Source of the DNA: JASFQI01 sp050115555
GTDB lineage: Bacteria > Desulfobacterota > DSM-4660 > Desulfatiglandales > HGW-15
Direction of reading: 5' to 3'
Assembly: GCA_050115555.1 (NCBI GenBank)
Contig: JASFQI010000141.1
Span: 1-11,433, forward strand
DNA length: 11,433 nucleotides
Made by a program: the position numbers and the translations under genes
The notes under the pieces: model-generated
Seen by the model: only the letters and a program-made list of their open reading frames with translations
The model's database searches: none
What the model was told of the DNA's origin: nothing
Shown here: piece after piece, positions 1 to 5,388 of the stretch
Numbering within the stretch: position 1 is the stretch's first letter
How the letters are laid out: each line of letters begins with the position of its first letter

Positions 1-470
1 TTGGCCGGTTCTTCCACCGGGTAGCGGCCAAAGGTGATCTGACGGGCCAGAATACGGGAGCGAAAGCAGTTTCCCTCTGCGTTGAAGAAGTTCGGGCTGC
101 CGTAGGCGCCACGGAAGCGCTGGTTGAAGGCGGCCATTTCAAAGTGTTCCACGCCTACGGAACCCGTATACGTGGCCAGGGTCTTGGCACCGTACTTGTC
201 TTTCAGCTCCAGCAGCTTATCGCCGATTTCCTGCAGGGCCTGGTCCCAGGAGACGGACTGGAATTTACCGTCGACCTTCTTCAGCGGCGTTTTCACGCGG
301 TTCGCGGAATAGACATATTCAGGCACACGCGCGCCTTTCGGGCAAATCTTACCCTTGTTCAGCCAGAAATCTTCGATCCCCTCCACTCTGACCAGCTTGC
401 CGTCTTCCACATATGCATTGATGCCGCAGCAGTTGATGCATAACCCGCAATCTGTCTGAATGACTTCCAT
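1..470 (-). CDS. Molybdopterin (Mo/W-bisPGD) oxidoreductase, N-terminal part, runs off left edge
   Basis: This is the first 156 residues of a catalytic subunit of the DMSO reductase/formate dehydrogenase superfamily. The protein begins directly with a [4Fe-4S] motif: Cys8, Cys11, Cys15 and Cys43, the last in CPKG (C-x2-C-x3-C-x27-C). The typical link 'RVKTPLKKVDGKF..VSWDQAL' follows at about 58-79. Cys135 in 'AEGNCFRSR' lies where this superfamily usually carries the Cys, Sec or Ser ligand of the metal, so it is a candidate Mo/W ligand. There is no twin-arginine or other signal peptide, which suggests a cytoplasmic enzyme. The start ATG (468-470) has a strong GGAGGG site. The gene lies downstream of, and in the same direction as, an IclR-type regulator. 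A weak promoter-like pair (TTGGGA, 17 bases, GATAAC) lies 35-75 bases upstream. The substrate cannot be told from this fragment: formate, thiosulfate/polysulfide or a hydratase-type reaction are all possible. Confidence 0.9.
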   Translation of the reverse strand, partial: MEVIQTDCGLCINCCGINAYVEDGKLVRVEGIEDFWLNKGKICPKGARVPEYVYSANRVKTPLKKVDGKFQSVSWDQALQEIGDKLLELKDKYGAKTLATYTGSVGVEHFEMAAFNQRFRGAYGSPNFFNAEGNCFRSRILARQITFGRYPVEEPA

Positions 471-476
471 CGCTTG

Positions 477-482
477 CCCTCC
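477..482 (-). promoter_or_regulatory. Shine-Dalgarno site of the molybdopterin oxidoreductase
   Basis: On the minus strand GGAGGG lies 6 bases ahead of the ATG at 468-470. It fixes the start that places the first iron-sulfur cysteine at residue 8. Confidence 0.8.
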
Positions 483-520
483 AAGAAAATGTTAAATGTC
501 GTTATCTAGTATCGTGGAGG

Positions 521-655
521 TCATCCCAAGACCCGTTTCGGGCATAGGTTTCCATTCTTCAACGGATGGGATTTCTGACCCGTAATCTCCACGACCTTCC
601 CGTCTTGTACAGTGATTTCCTTGCCACAGCCATAGCAGCAAAGGGCGCCCCCAGT
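521..655 (-). pseudogene. Remnant of a second molybdopterin oxidoreductase (Fe-S domain scrap)
   Basis: Between an in-frame TAG (656-658) and a TGA (521-523), the minus strand encodes 44 residues that match the N-terminal iron-sulfur module of molybdopterin oxidoreductases. They read LCCYGCGKEITV, DGKVVEITG, then HPLKNGNLCPK. The spacing Cys10 to Cys38 (27 residues) is the family spacing. There is no ATG or good start. The first cluster cysteine is replaced by Gly (GGC, one base from TGC). After CPK the frame runs RVLG-stop, whereas skipping one base restores CPKGSWDD, which looks like a +1 frameshift. It is therefore most likely a decayed copy, lying between the iclR stop and the ribosome binding site of the intact oxidoreductase. 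An alternative is a short real Fe-S peptide, but the missing start argues against it. Confidence 0.7.
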
Positions 656-667
656 CTACACCTTGAG

Positions 668-685
668 AGGATTTTCCGAAATCCT
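668..685 (-). terminator. Weak hairpin at the end of the IclR gene
   Basis: Immediately overlapping the TAG stop of the regulator, the minus strand can form a 7-bp stem (AGGATTT / AAATCCT) with a 4-base loop. No run of T follows, so it is at best a weak or factor-assisted terminator, and read-through toward the downstream oxidoreductase is plausible. Confidence 0.25.
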
Positions 686-1505
686 ATCTGCCTCCCGTTT
701 TCGCGTGTCTTTCTTGTGGATACCCATTTGATGCGGCCATGATGGAAAATCGCTCGTTGATTTCAGCAGAAGCATGAAGCATGAATTCCGTGATTTCTTT
801 CATGGCGTTGCCCTGAAATTGGTGCTTGAACCCGACCGCCCAAACCGCAGCCGGTAGATGGTCCCTTTGCGTGCGGATGGGAACGGCCGCAGCGACCAAC
901 CCTTCAATGTATTCCTCCCTATCATACGCGATTCCATTTTTCCTGACCTCAAAAATTTCCCTCTGAAGAGCGGTCCTATCCAGAATGGTCCTGGAGGTAT
1001 ATTTCTTGGGCCTGTATTCAGACAGGACGCGATCGATTTCTCCATCCGGCAATTGAGCCAGTAGGGCTTTGCCGGCAACGCCGGCAAAAATCGGAATCTT
1101 CATGCCGATGTCCGATGAAATCCTGATCGTCTGGGCCTGGTCCGCCTTGTCCGCGATCAGGACCTCGTGGTTTGACAGGAGCCCGAAAAAAGCAGAGACA
1201 CGGAAGGTCTTGTTGATGGATACGAGATAGGGATGGACGGTCTGTATCAATTCCGATCCCATACCAGCGACGCTGCCGAGAAGAAACAGGCGTGATCCCA
1301 GCCTGTATTGACAATCCCTACCCTTCTCAAGGATGTCAAGGTCGGCAAGCGTATGCAACATATTGAAAACTGTGCTTTTATTCAGATTCAGGCGTTTTAC
1401 GATTTCACTGTATCCCATGGGGCGCTTTTCTTCCGCAATCAGCGTCAGGATGGAAAAGCATTTTTCTACGGCTGGCACACGTTTGTAGTGCAATACGATC
1501 CCCAT
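684..1505 (-). CDS. IclR-family transcriptional regulator
   Basis: A 273-residue protein of the usual IclR size. Residues about 10-70 form the winged helix-turn-helix: 'AVEKCFSILTLIAEEKRPMGYSEIVKRL' is split here as AVEKCFSILTLIAE and KRPMGYSEIVKRL, followed by NLNKSTVFNMLHTL, the recognition helix with the family's Lys-Ser-Thr. Residues about 80-255 are the GAF-like effector domain, with IFAGVAGKALLAQLP and the later DREEYIEGLVAAAVPI motif that lines the ligand pocket in this family. Known members repress or activate catabolic genes in response to small aromatic or organic acids. The ligand here is unknown. The start ATG at 1503-1505 has only a modest GGAAG upstream. The promoter and a palindrome just upstream suggest self-regulation. 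The likely target besides itself is the oxidoreductase downstream on the same strand, which is inference from position only. Confidence 0.9.
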   Translation of the reverse strand: MGIVLHYKRVPAVEKCFSILTLIAEEKRPMGYSEIVKRLNLNKSTVFNMLHTLADLDILEKGRDCQYRLGSRLFLLGSVAGMGSELIQTVHPYLVSINKTFRVSAFFGLLSNHEVLIADKADQAQTIRISSDIGMKIPIFAGVAGKALLAQLPDGEIDRVLSEYRPKKYTSRTILDRTALQREIFEVRKNGIAYDREEYIEGLVAAAVPIRTQRDHLPAAVWAVGFKHQFQGNAMKEITEFMLHASAEINERFSIMAASNGYPQERHAKTGGR

Positions 1506-1543
1506 GTCTTTCGTCTTCCAAAGAGACGGCGCTTGAGTTCGGT

Positions 1544-1576
1544 ATCTCTATGCAGACCATCGGTCTTTATAGAGAT
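1544..1576. promoter_or_regulatory. Candidate IclR operator (imperfect palindrome)
   Basis: Two 15-base arms (ATCTCTATGCAGACC and GGTCTTTATAGAGAT) around a 3-base centre match as an inverted repeat with only two mismatched pairs. On the minus strand the palindrome begins one base after the predicted -10 box, so it covers the expected start of transcription and would block RNA polymerase if bound. IclR proteins typically bind such dyads near their own promoters. Confidence 0.55.
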
Positions 1577-1577
1577 C

Positions 1578-1607
1578 AAGATACTCTGCCATTCCCCGGG
1601 CTGTCAA
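1578..1607 (-). promoter_or_regulatory. Sigma70-type promoter of the IclR gene
   Basis: On the minus strand a consensus -35 box TTGACA (1602-1607) is followed after 18 bases by TATCTT (1578-1583), which matches 4 of 6 positions of the -10 consensus. The start codon lies about 70 bases downstream of the -10 box. Confidence 0.6.
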
Positions 1608-1636
1608 GGGCAAACCAAGATCCCACCATCAAAAGA

Positions 1637-1697
1637 GGGGACGCTGGTGAGAAACCTACGTTTTTATGAAAAACGTAGGTTTCTCACCAGCGTCCCC
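1637..1697. repeat. Perfect 29-bp inverted repeat, 3-base loop, GGGGAC...GTCCCC ends
   Basis: Positions 1637-1665 and 1669-1697 are exact reverse complements around the trinucleotide ATG. The arms run from GGGGACGCTGG through GAGAAACC to ACGTTTTT. It begins 6 bases after the stop codon of the ybaK-like gene, so it could end or protect that transcript, although there is no T run beyond the stem as in a standard terminator. The outer GGGGAC/GTCCCC ends resemble, from memory, the dispersed palindromes associated with REP-associated tyrosine (Y1) transposases. A non-autonomous mobile or REP-like element is therefore the leading reading. Confidence 0.85.
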
Positions 1698-1703
1698 AAA
1701 ACG

Positions 1704-2171
1704 CTACCGGCCGATGCCCTCAAAAGCGCCGTCCGTCAACGAGGCCAGGTCATCGGGCGCCAGCTCGATTTGCAACCCCCTGCGACCCGCGCTCACATAT
1801 ACGGTCTCATGATCCTCTGCAGAGGCATCAATGATCGTCCTCAACCGTTTCTTCTGGCCGAGGGGGCTCACTCCACCCAATACATACCCTGTGGTGCGCT
1901 CGACCACCTTCTTGTCCGCCATGGACGCTTTCTTGGTTCCCAGGACCTTGGCGAATCGCTTCAGGTCGAGCTGCATTGAAACGGGCAAAACGGCGACCAC
2001 GAGCTCCTTGGTATCGAGTGCAACCACCAGGGTTTTGAACACCCGGTCCGCATCCAATCCCAACTTGACTGCTGCCTCGTCCCCGTAGGACTCGGCCCTG
2101 GGATCATGATCGTATTCATGGAGATGAAATGGAACACGTGCCTGCTTCGCAGTACGAACGGCTGGAGTCAT
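1704..2171 (-). CDS. ybaK: YbaK/EbsC-type Cys-tRNA(Pro) deacylase
   Basis: A 155-residue protein, the normal size for the family (about 160). These enzymes act in trans to hydrolyse Cys wrongly attached to tRNA(Pro) by prolyl-tRNA synthetase. Visible hallmarks are the catalytic-region Lys46 in FKTLV, the hydrophobic strand LVVAVLPVSMQLDLKRFAK (about 57-75) and the GGVSPLG loop (99-105) followed by Lys-Lys. There is no sign of fusion to ProRS. The start ATG at 2169-2171 is preceded by a moderate AAAGG. The upstream 72-residue ORF ends only 9 bases before it, so the two are probably cotranscribed. The large palindrome directly follows the stop codon. Confidence 0.92.
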   Translation of the reverse strand: MTPAVRTAKQARVPFHLHEYDHDPRAESYGDEAAVKLGLDADRVFKTLVVALDTKELVVAVLPVSMQLDLKRFAKVLGTKKASMADKKVVERTTGYVLGGVSPLGQKKRLRTIIDASAEDHETVYVSAGRRGLQIELAPDDLASLTDGAFEGIGR

Positions 2172-2180
2172 TCGGAACCT

Positions 2181-2399
2181 TTATTCGTTTTCCCCTTCAT
2201 TCAGCCACGCCATGACTTCATCCAAGTCATACACGATGTGATACTCCGCCTGCACTCCGGAAATCTCGGCATGAATCTGAAAGACACGGGAGAGACTGTA
2301 ACCAAATTTCCTTGAAACAACGTCTGCGATTTTCCTTTTCATGGAGGCGACCGGTCGCTGACTCAAAATCTGGCTCAACCGCTCGAACTCTTCACTCAT
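2181..2399 (-). CDS. Small hypothetical protein (72 aa) ahead of ybaK
   Basis: I do not recognise the family. The protein is soluble and charged. It has an N-terminal stretch with heptad-like leucines (FERLSQILSQ), a basic middle (MKRKIADVVSRKFGYSLSRVF) and an acidic C-terminus (DLDEVMAWLNEGENE). There are no cysteines, signal peptide or membrane segment. The evidence for a real gene is its tight 9-base spacing to ybaK on the same strand and the balanced amino acid make-up. The ATG at 2397-2399 has a poor ribosome binding site. An internal Met at residue 20 is an alternative start. A link with tRNA editing is only guilt by association. Confidence 0.6.
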   Translation of the reverse strand: MSEEFERLSQILSQRPVASMKRKIADVVSRKFGYSLSRVFQIHAEISGVQAEYHIVYDLDEVMAWLNEGENE

Positions 2400-2656
2400 A
2401 ATTTGACGATCTCGAAAAAACCCGCTCGACCGCCTGTTGGCTGCACTTAAGTCATTGGAATCGTTAGAGACGAATCTCCAGGCCCCGGCTTTCTACGATT
2501 CCATCAAAATTTCAGACCCATTCGCCCATGACAAAGTGACCCGCTCACCCCAAATGGGATGGTGCGATCCTTCCCCTGAGCCACAAAGACAGGCCATGCA
2601 AAAGTCAGGCGGGAAAAAAGGGGGCCCCGACCGCAAGTATGCCGGTATGTGCTGAT
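2400..2656. other. Gene-free stretch
   Basis: No convincing reading frame or RNA gene is seen on either strand. A plus-strand frame at 2437-2655 starts with TTG, lacks a ribosome binding site and has an odd composition. A GGGGCCCC palindrome followed by six T on the minus strand (near 2615-2630) has no room for a loop and is not a standard terminator. Confidence 0.4.
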
Positions 2657-2851
2657 TTACTGAGAGCAGTATTCCTCAAGCAATGACACGACATCCACAC
2701 CCGACAATGTCCGGCCTTTTCTGAAGGTGGTGCCGGGTGGTATCCGTATGATTCCTACGGGAGCCTTGATATCCGTGATTTGAACACACTTCCAGGAATC
2801 CTCGGAATCCTTGCTAAAATGCTGACAATTTACAGGGCCTTTCTGCTGCAT
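2657..2851 (-). CDS. Small Cys-containing hypothetical protein (64 aa)
   Basis: The frame could be extended to an ATG at 2911, but the ATG at 2849-2851 has a textbook AGGAG site 7 bases upstream, giving a 64-residue product. It has three cysteines (in VNCQHF, WKCVQ and EYCSQ), a central beta-like segment (ITDIKAPVGIIRIPPGTTF) and an amphipathic C-terminal helix (GVDVVSLLEEY). No signal peptide or membrane helix is seen. I do not recognise the family. The widely spaced cysteines give no clear metal motif. The gene stands alone with its own promoter, divergent from the radical SAM gene, so shared control of the 190-base gap between them is possible. Confidence 0.62.
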   Translation of the reverse strand: MQQKGPVNCQHFSKDSEDSWKCVQITDIKAPVGIIRIPPGTTFRKGRTLSGVDVVSLLEEYCSQ

Positions 2852-2858
2852 TTTTCCA

Positions 2859-2863
2859 CTCCT
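2859..2863 (-). promoter_or_regulatory. Shine-Dalgarno site deciding the 64-aa start
   Basis: AGGAG on the minus strand with 7 bases to the ATG at 2849-2851. It favours this start over the upstream in-frame ATG at 2911. Confidence 0.7.
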
Positions 2864-2925
2864 GTTCGCGTTGAAAAATGACGTTCCAAAACCGTGGTGA
2901 ACTCGAATCACTCCATCGGCCTCTA

Positions 2926-2954
2926 AGTATTATGGTCCAGTTTTTTCATGTCAA
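2926..2954 (-). promoter_or_regulatory. Sigma70-type promoter of the 64-aa gene
   Basis: The minus strand carries TTGACA (2949-2954), a 17-base spacer and AATACT (2926-2931), a 4 of 6 match to the -10 box. It lies about 75 bases ahead of the chosen ATG. Confidence 0.55.
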
Positions 2955-3039
2955 CCCCCAACGCTCGCCCAAGCAGCGGCCTTGATCATTTCCCGCTTTC
3001 TAAGTTGATGACCTTTACCCTCTGCCCTATGATGCGGGC

Positions 3040-3987
3040 ATGAATCCGTATCGAGCATGCAGGCTCTGCCCCCGGGAATGCGGGGTGGATCGCACCCGGG
3101 TGAGTGCAGGCAGTCGCGCAGGGGTGTGCGGCGAGGGGGATCGCATGCGCGTGGCCTGGGTGGGGCCGCACTTCGGAGAGGAGCCGCCCATCACCGGGGA
3201 GAACGGTTCGGGCACGGTCTTTTTCACAGGCTGCCCCCTGCGGTGTGTGTTCTGCCAGAACTACCAGATCTCCCACGGGGGCCTGGGCGAGGTCGTATCC
3301 GTGGAGGCGTTGGTGGAGCGGGTTCTCCTGATGGAGAAGGAGGCACGGGTCCACAACGTGAACTTCGTGTCCCCGGACCCGTTTTTTCCCAGCGTTTTCG
3401 AGGTCGTAAAAGGGCTTCGGCTGCGGGGATGCCATCTGCCCGCGGTCTTCAACCTCTCGGGGTACCAGTCCGTGAATCTGCTCCGGCAGGCCGAGGAGGC
3501 GCCCGACATCTACCTGCCCGACTTCAAGTACAGCGACGCCCGCCTGGCCGCCCGGTACGCCTCGTGCCCGGACTACCCGGGCACGGCCCTGGACGCCATT
3601 GGGGAGATGCTCCGGCAGAAGGGGATTCTGGATACAATCAAGAGCGGTAAAGACACGGCACGAAAAGGCGTGCTCGTGCGCCACCTCATCCTGCCCGGGC
3701 ACGTGGAGAACTCCATGGATGCCCTTTCAAGCCTGTTTGTGGAGTTCGGGGCCGACCTTCCTCTCAGCCTCATGAGCCAGTATAGGCCGGTCTCGGAGCA
3801 ACTTCCCGGGACGCTCGGCCGCCGTCTTCATCAGGGCGAGTTCGACCGGGTCTTTGCGCACGCACAGGAGTTGGGGTTTCGCCGTTTGTTTGTCCAGTTC
3901 CCGGAAAAGGAAGGCGATGGAGCGGATTCCGCGCCGTTTCTTCCGGACTTCCGAAAGAAACAGCCGTTCAAAGGAAGGCAGGAGTAA
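3040..3987 (+). CDS. PflX-like radical SAM protein (pyruvate formate-lyase activase-like, COG1313 type)
   Basis: A 315-residue radical SAM protein. Cys65, Cys69 and Cys72 in TGCPLRCVFCQN form the CxxxCxxC motif that binds the [4Fe-4S] cluster used to cleave S-adenosylmethionine. A second cysteine set lies at the N-terminus (Cys7, Cys10, Cys14, Cys30 in CRLCPRECG and GVCGEG), typical of this PflX group and perhaps an extra metal site. LMSQYRP at about 248-254 is another group signature. Members resemble glycyl-radical enzyme activases, but the true partner is unknown and no glycyl-radical enzyme is present here. The ATG has no strong ribosome binding site. A tiny frame at 3008-3043 ends in ATGA over the start codon. 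It is the first gene of the plus-strand GC-rich block. Confidence 0.88.
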   Translation: MNPYRACRLCPRECGVDRTRVSAGSRAGVCGEGDRMRVAWVGPHFGEEPPITGENGSGTVFFTGCPLRCVFCQNYQISHGGLGEVVSVEALVERVLLMEKEARVHNVNFVSPDPFFPSVFEVVKGLRLRGCHLPAVFNLSGYQSVNLLRQAEEAPDIYLPDFKYSDARLAARYASCPDYPGTALDAIGEMLRQKGILDTIKSGKDTARKGVLVRHLILPGHVENSMDALSSLFVEFGADLPLSLMSQYRPVSEQLPGTLGRRLHQGEFDRVFAHAQELGFRRLFVQFPEKEGDGADSAPFLPDFRKKQPFKGRQE

Positions 3988-4003
3988 AATCAAAGGCTTT
4001 TTC

Positions 4004-4024
4004 GGCGGGGTATAAAACCCCGCC
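4004..4024. other. GC-rich hairpin between radical SAM gene and larC
   Basis: GGCGGGGT and ACCCCGCC form a perfect 8-bp stem with a 5-base ATAAA loop, 17 bases after the radical SAM stop codon. Neither side is followed by a T run, so it may be a weak terminator or an mRNA stability element. Confidence 0.4.
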
Positions 4025-4065
4025 CCATGCAAATCCTTATCCCGGACACTTTTCCAGTCAGACGG

Positions 4066-4117
4066 AAGGAGGGTTCTGTTGACACCCGGTGTGGTTTTGA
4101 ATATAGGTGCAGCATGA
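4066..4117 (+). promoter_or_regulatory. Leader region of larC: strong SD plus 12-codon coupled frame
   Basis: AAGGAGGG (4066-4073) is an excellent ribosome binding site but lies 40 bases from the larC ATG, too far to serve it. Five bases after it, TTG (4079) opens a 12-codon frame. It ends in TGA at 4115-4117 and overlaps the larC start as ATGA, a standard arrangement for translational coupling. The same stretch also reads as a promoter: TTGACA (4079-4084), 17 bases, TATAGG (4102-4107), which would give a nearly leaderless larC mRNA. The sequence alone cannot decide between the two. Confidence 0.4.
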
Positions 4118-5289
4118 AGACGGCTTACCTGGACTGCTTTTCCGGCATCAGCGGGGACATGTTCGTGGGTGCGCTCCTGGACGCGGGGCTCGAGCTCCGC
4201 GCGCTTCAGGAGGCCTTGGACGGGCTGCGCCTCACCGGCGTGCGCGTGGAGGCACGGCCCGAAGGCCGAAACGGGATTCACGGCACCCGGTTTCTCGTGA
4301 CCGTGGAAGAGGACGTCCAGCCCGAGCGGCATTTCGGGGATATTCAGCACATCCTTGAACAGGGGAGGCTTACGGACCGGGTGCTGGAGCGGAGCCTGGC
4401 CGTGTTTCAGGCCCTGGCCGAGGCCGAGGGGCGCATTCACAACCGGCCCGTGGACCAGGTCCACTTTCACGAGGTGGGCGCGGCCGACTCCATCGTGGAC
4501 ATTGTGGGCGCGGTGTTCGGGGTGGAGGCCCTGGGCATCGAACGGCTGGTGTGCTCCCCCCTGCCCCTGGGCTCGGGGTTTGTGAAGAGCCGCCACGGAA
4601 CCATTCCCGTGCCTGCCCCGGCCACCCTGACGGTCCTCGAGGGCGTACCGGTCAAGGACGCGGGCGTGGAGGCCGAGATGGTCACCCCCACGGGCGCGGC
4701 CCTGGCCAGGGTGCTCTCGGACGCCTTCGGACCCATGCCCCCCCTGAAGGTGGAGGGGGTGGGATACGGCGTGGGGAGCCGGGACCTGCCTGACCGGCCC
4801 AACCTGCTCAGGCTGGTGCTCGGGCAGGAGGCCGGGGCGGTGCACACCGACACCGTAGGCCTCCTGGAGGCCAATCTGGACGACTGCCCGCCCGAGTGGA
4901 CCGGGTTTCTGGTGGAACGGCTGTTCGAAGTCGGGGCGCTGGACGTGTGGCTCGTGCCCGTGCACATGAAGAAGAACCGGCCTGGCGTGCTGGTGCAGGC
5001 CCTGGCCCGGCCTGAGGACCGGGATCGGCTGGGGGACGTGATCCTTCGGGAGAGCACCACCCTGGGCGTGCGGTTCCAAGTAATGGAGCGCCGGATTCTG
5101 GAGCGCGAGGTGGCCGAGGTGGACAGCCCCTGGGGGCCTCTGAGGGTCAAGCGGGTTCGGGGCGTGGACGGGGCGTGGCGCCAGGTGCCGGAGTACGAGG
5201 CGTGCCGGCGCGTGGCGAAGGAGCACGGCGTGGCGTTGAGGGAAGTGTACGAGTGGGTGCAAAGGAAGAATTCAGGAAAAACACGTTAA
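4114..5289 (+). CDS. larC: Nickel-pincer cofactor biosynthesis protein LarC
   Basis: LarC inserts nickel, in a CTP-dependent reaction, into the pyridinium bis-thiocarboxylate precursor made by LarB and LarE. The product is the NPN cofactor of lactate racemase and related LarA enzymes. From this ATG the protein has 391 residues, the family size. It opens with the family signature MKTAYLDCFSGISGDM, which is why this start is preferred over the upstream ATG at 4027. Other family blocks are HFHEVGAADSIVDIVGA (about 116-132), PLPLGSGFVKSRHG, EMVTPTGAALA, GYGVGSRDLPDRPN, LEANLDDCPPEW and HMKKNRPGVLVQALA. The frame is uninterrupted, unlike lactobacilli, where larC1 and larC2 are joined by programmed frameshifting. 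larA, larB and larE are absent from this window. AGGTG lies four bases before the ATG as a modest local SD. Confidence 0.92.
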   Translation: MKTAYLDCFSGISGDMFVGALLDAGLELRALQEALDGLRLTGVRVEARPEGRNGIHGTRFLVTVEEDVQPERHFGDIQHILEQGRLTDRVLERSLAVFQALAEAEGRIHNRPVDQVHFHEVGAADSIVDIVGAVFGVEALGIERLVCSPLPLGSGFVKSRHGTIPVPAPATLTVLEGVPVKDAGVEAEMVTPTGAALARVLSDAFGPMPPLKVEGVGYGVGSRDLPDRPNLLRLVLGQEAGAVHTDTVGLLEANLDDCPPEWTGFLVERLFEVGALDVWLVPVHMKKNRPGVLVQALARPEDRDRLGDVILRESTTLGVRFQVMERRILEREVAEVDSPWGPLRVKRVRGVDGAWRQVPEYEACRRVAKEHGVALREVYEWVQRKNSGKTR

Positions 5290-5388
5290 AACCACAACCT
5301 CTGGCTGCATATGAAATGCCGCCCTACGAAAACAGATACTGGTCGAAACAGCGATTCAAGTTGAGGCCGGCACGCCCTTTGGAGACGC

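Noticed and set aside
124..443. Plus-strand frames over the molybdopterin oxidoreductase
   Set aside because: They are antisense to the well-supported Fe-S/molybdopterin coding sequence on the minus strand.
1308..1979. 223-codon plus-strand frame
   Set aside because: It crosses the iclR promoter, the palindrome and the ybaK coding region in antisense and has no plausible protein motifs.
2615..2632. GGGGCCCC plus six T on the minus strand as a terminator
   Set aside because: The palindrome has no loop bases, so a stable hairpin cannot form as drawn.
2437..2655. 72-codon plus-strand frame
   Set aside because: TTG start without a ribosome binding site, biased composition and no recognisable motif.
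4027..4113. Upstream extension of larC from the ATG at 4027
   Set aside because: The added 29 residues are not part of the LarC family N-terminus and the 4027 ATG has no ribosome binding site. The family signature begins exactly at the 4114 ATG.
3727..5262. 511-codon minus-strand frame opposite larC
   Set aside because: Antisense shadow of larC with His/Pro/Gly-rich low-complexity translation.
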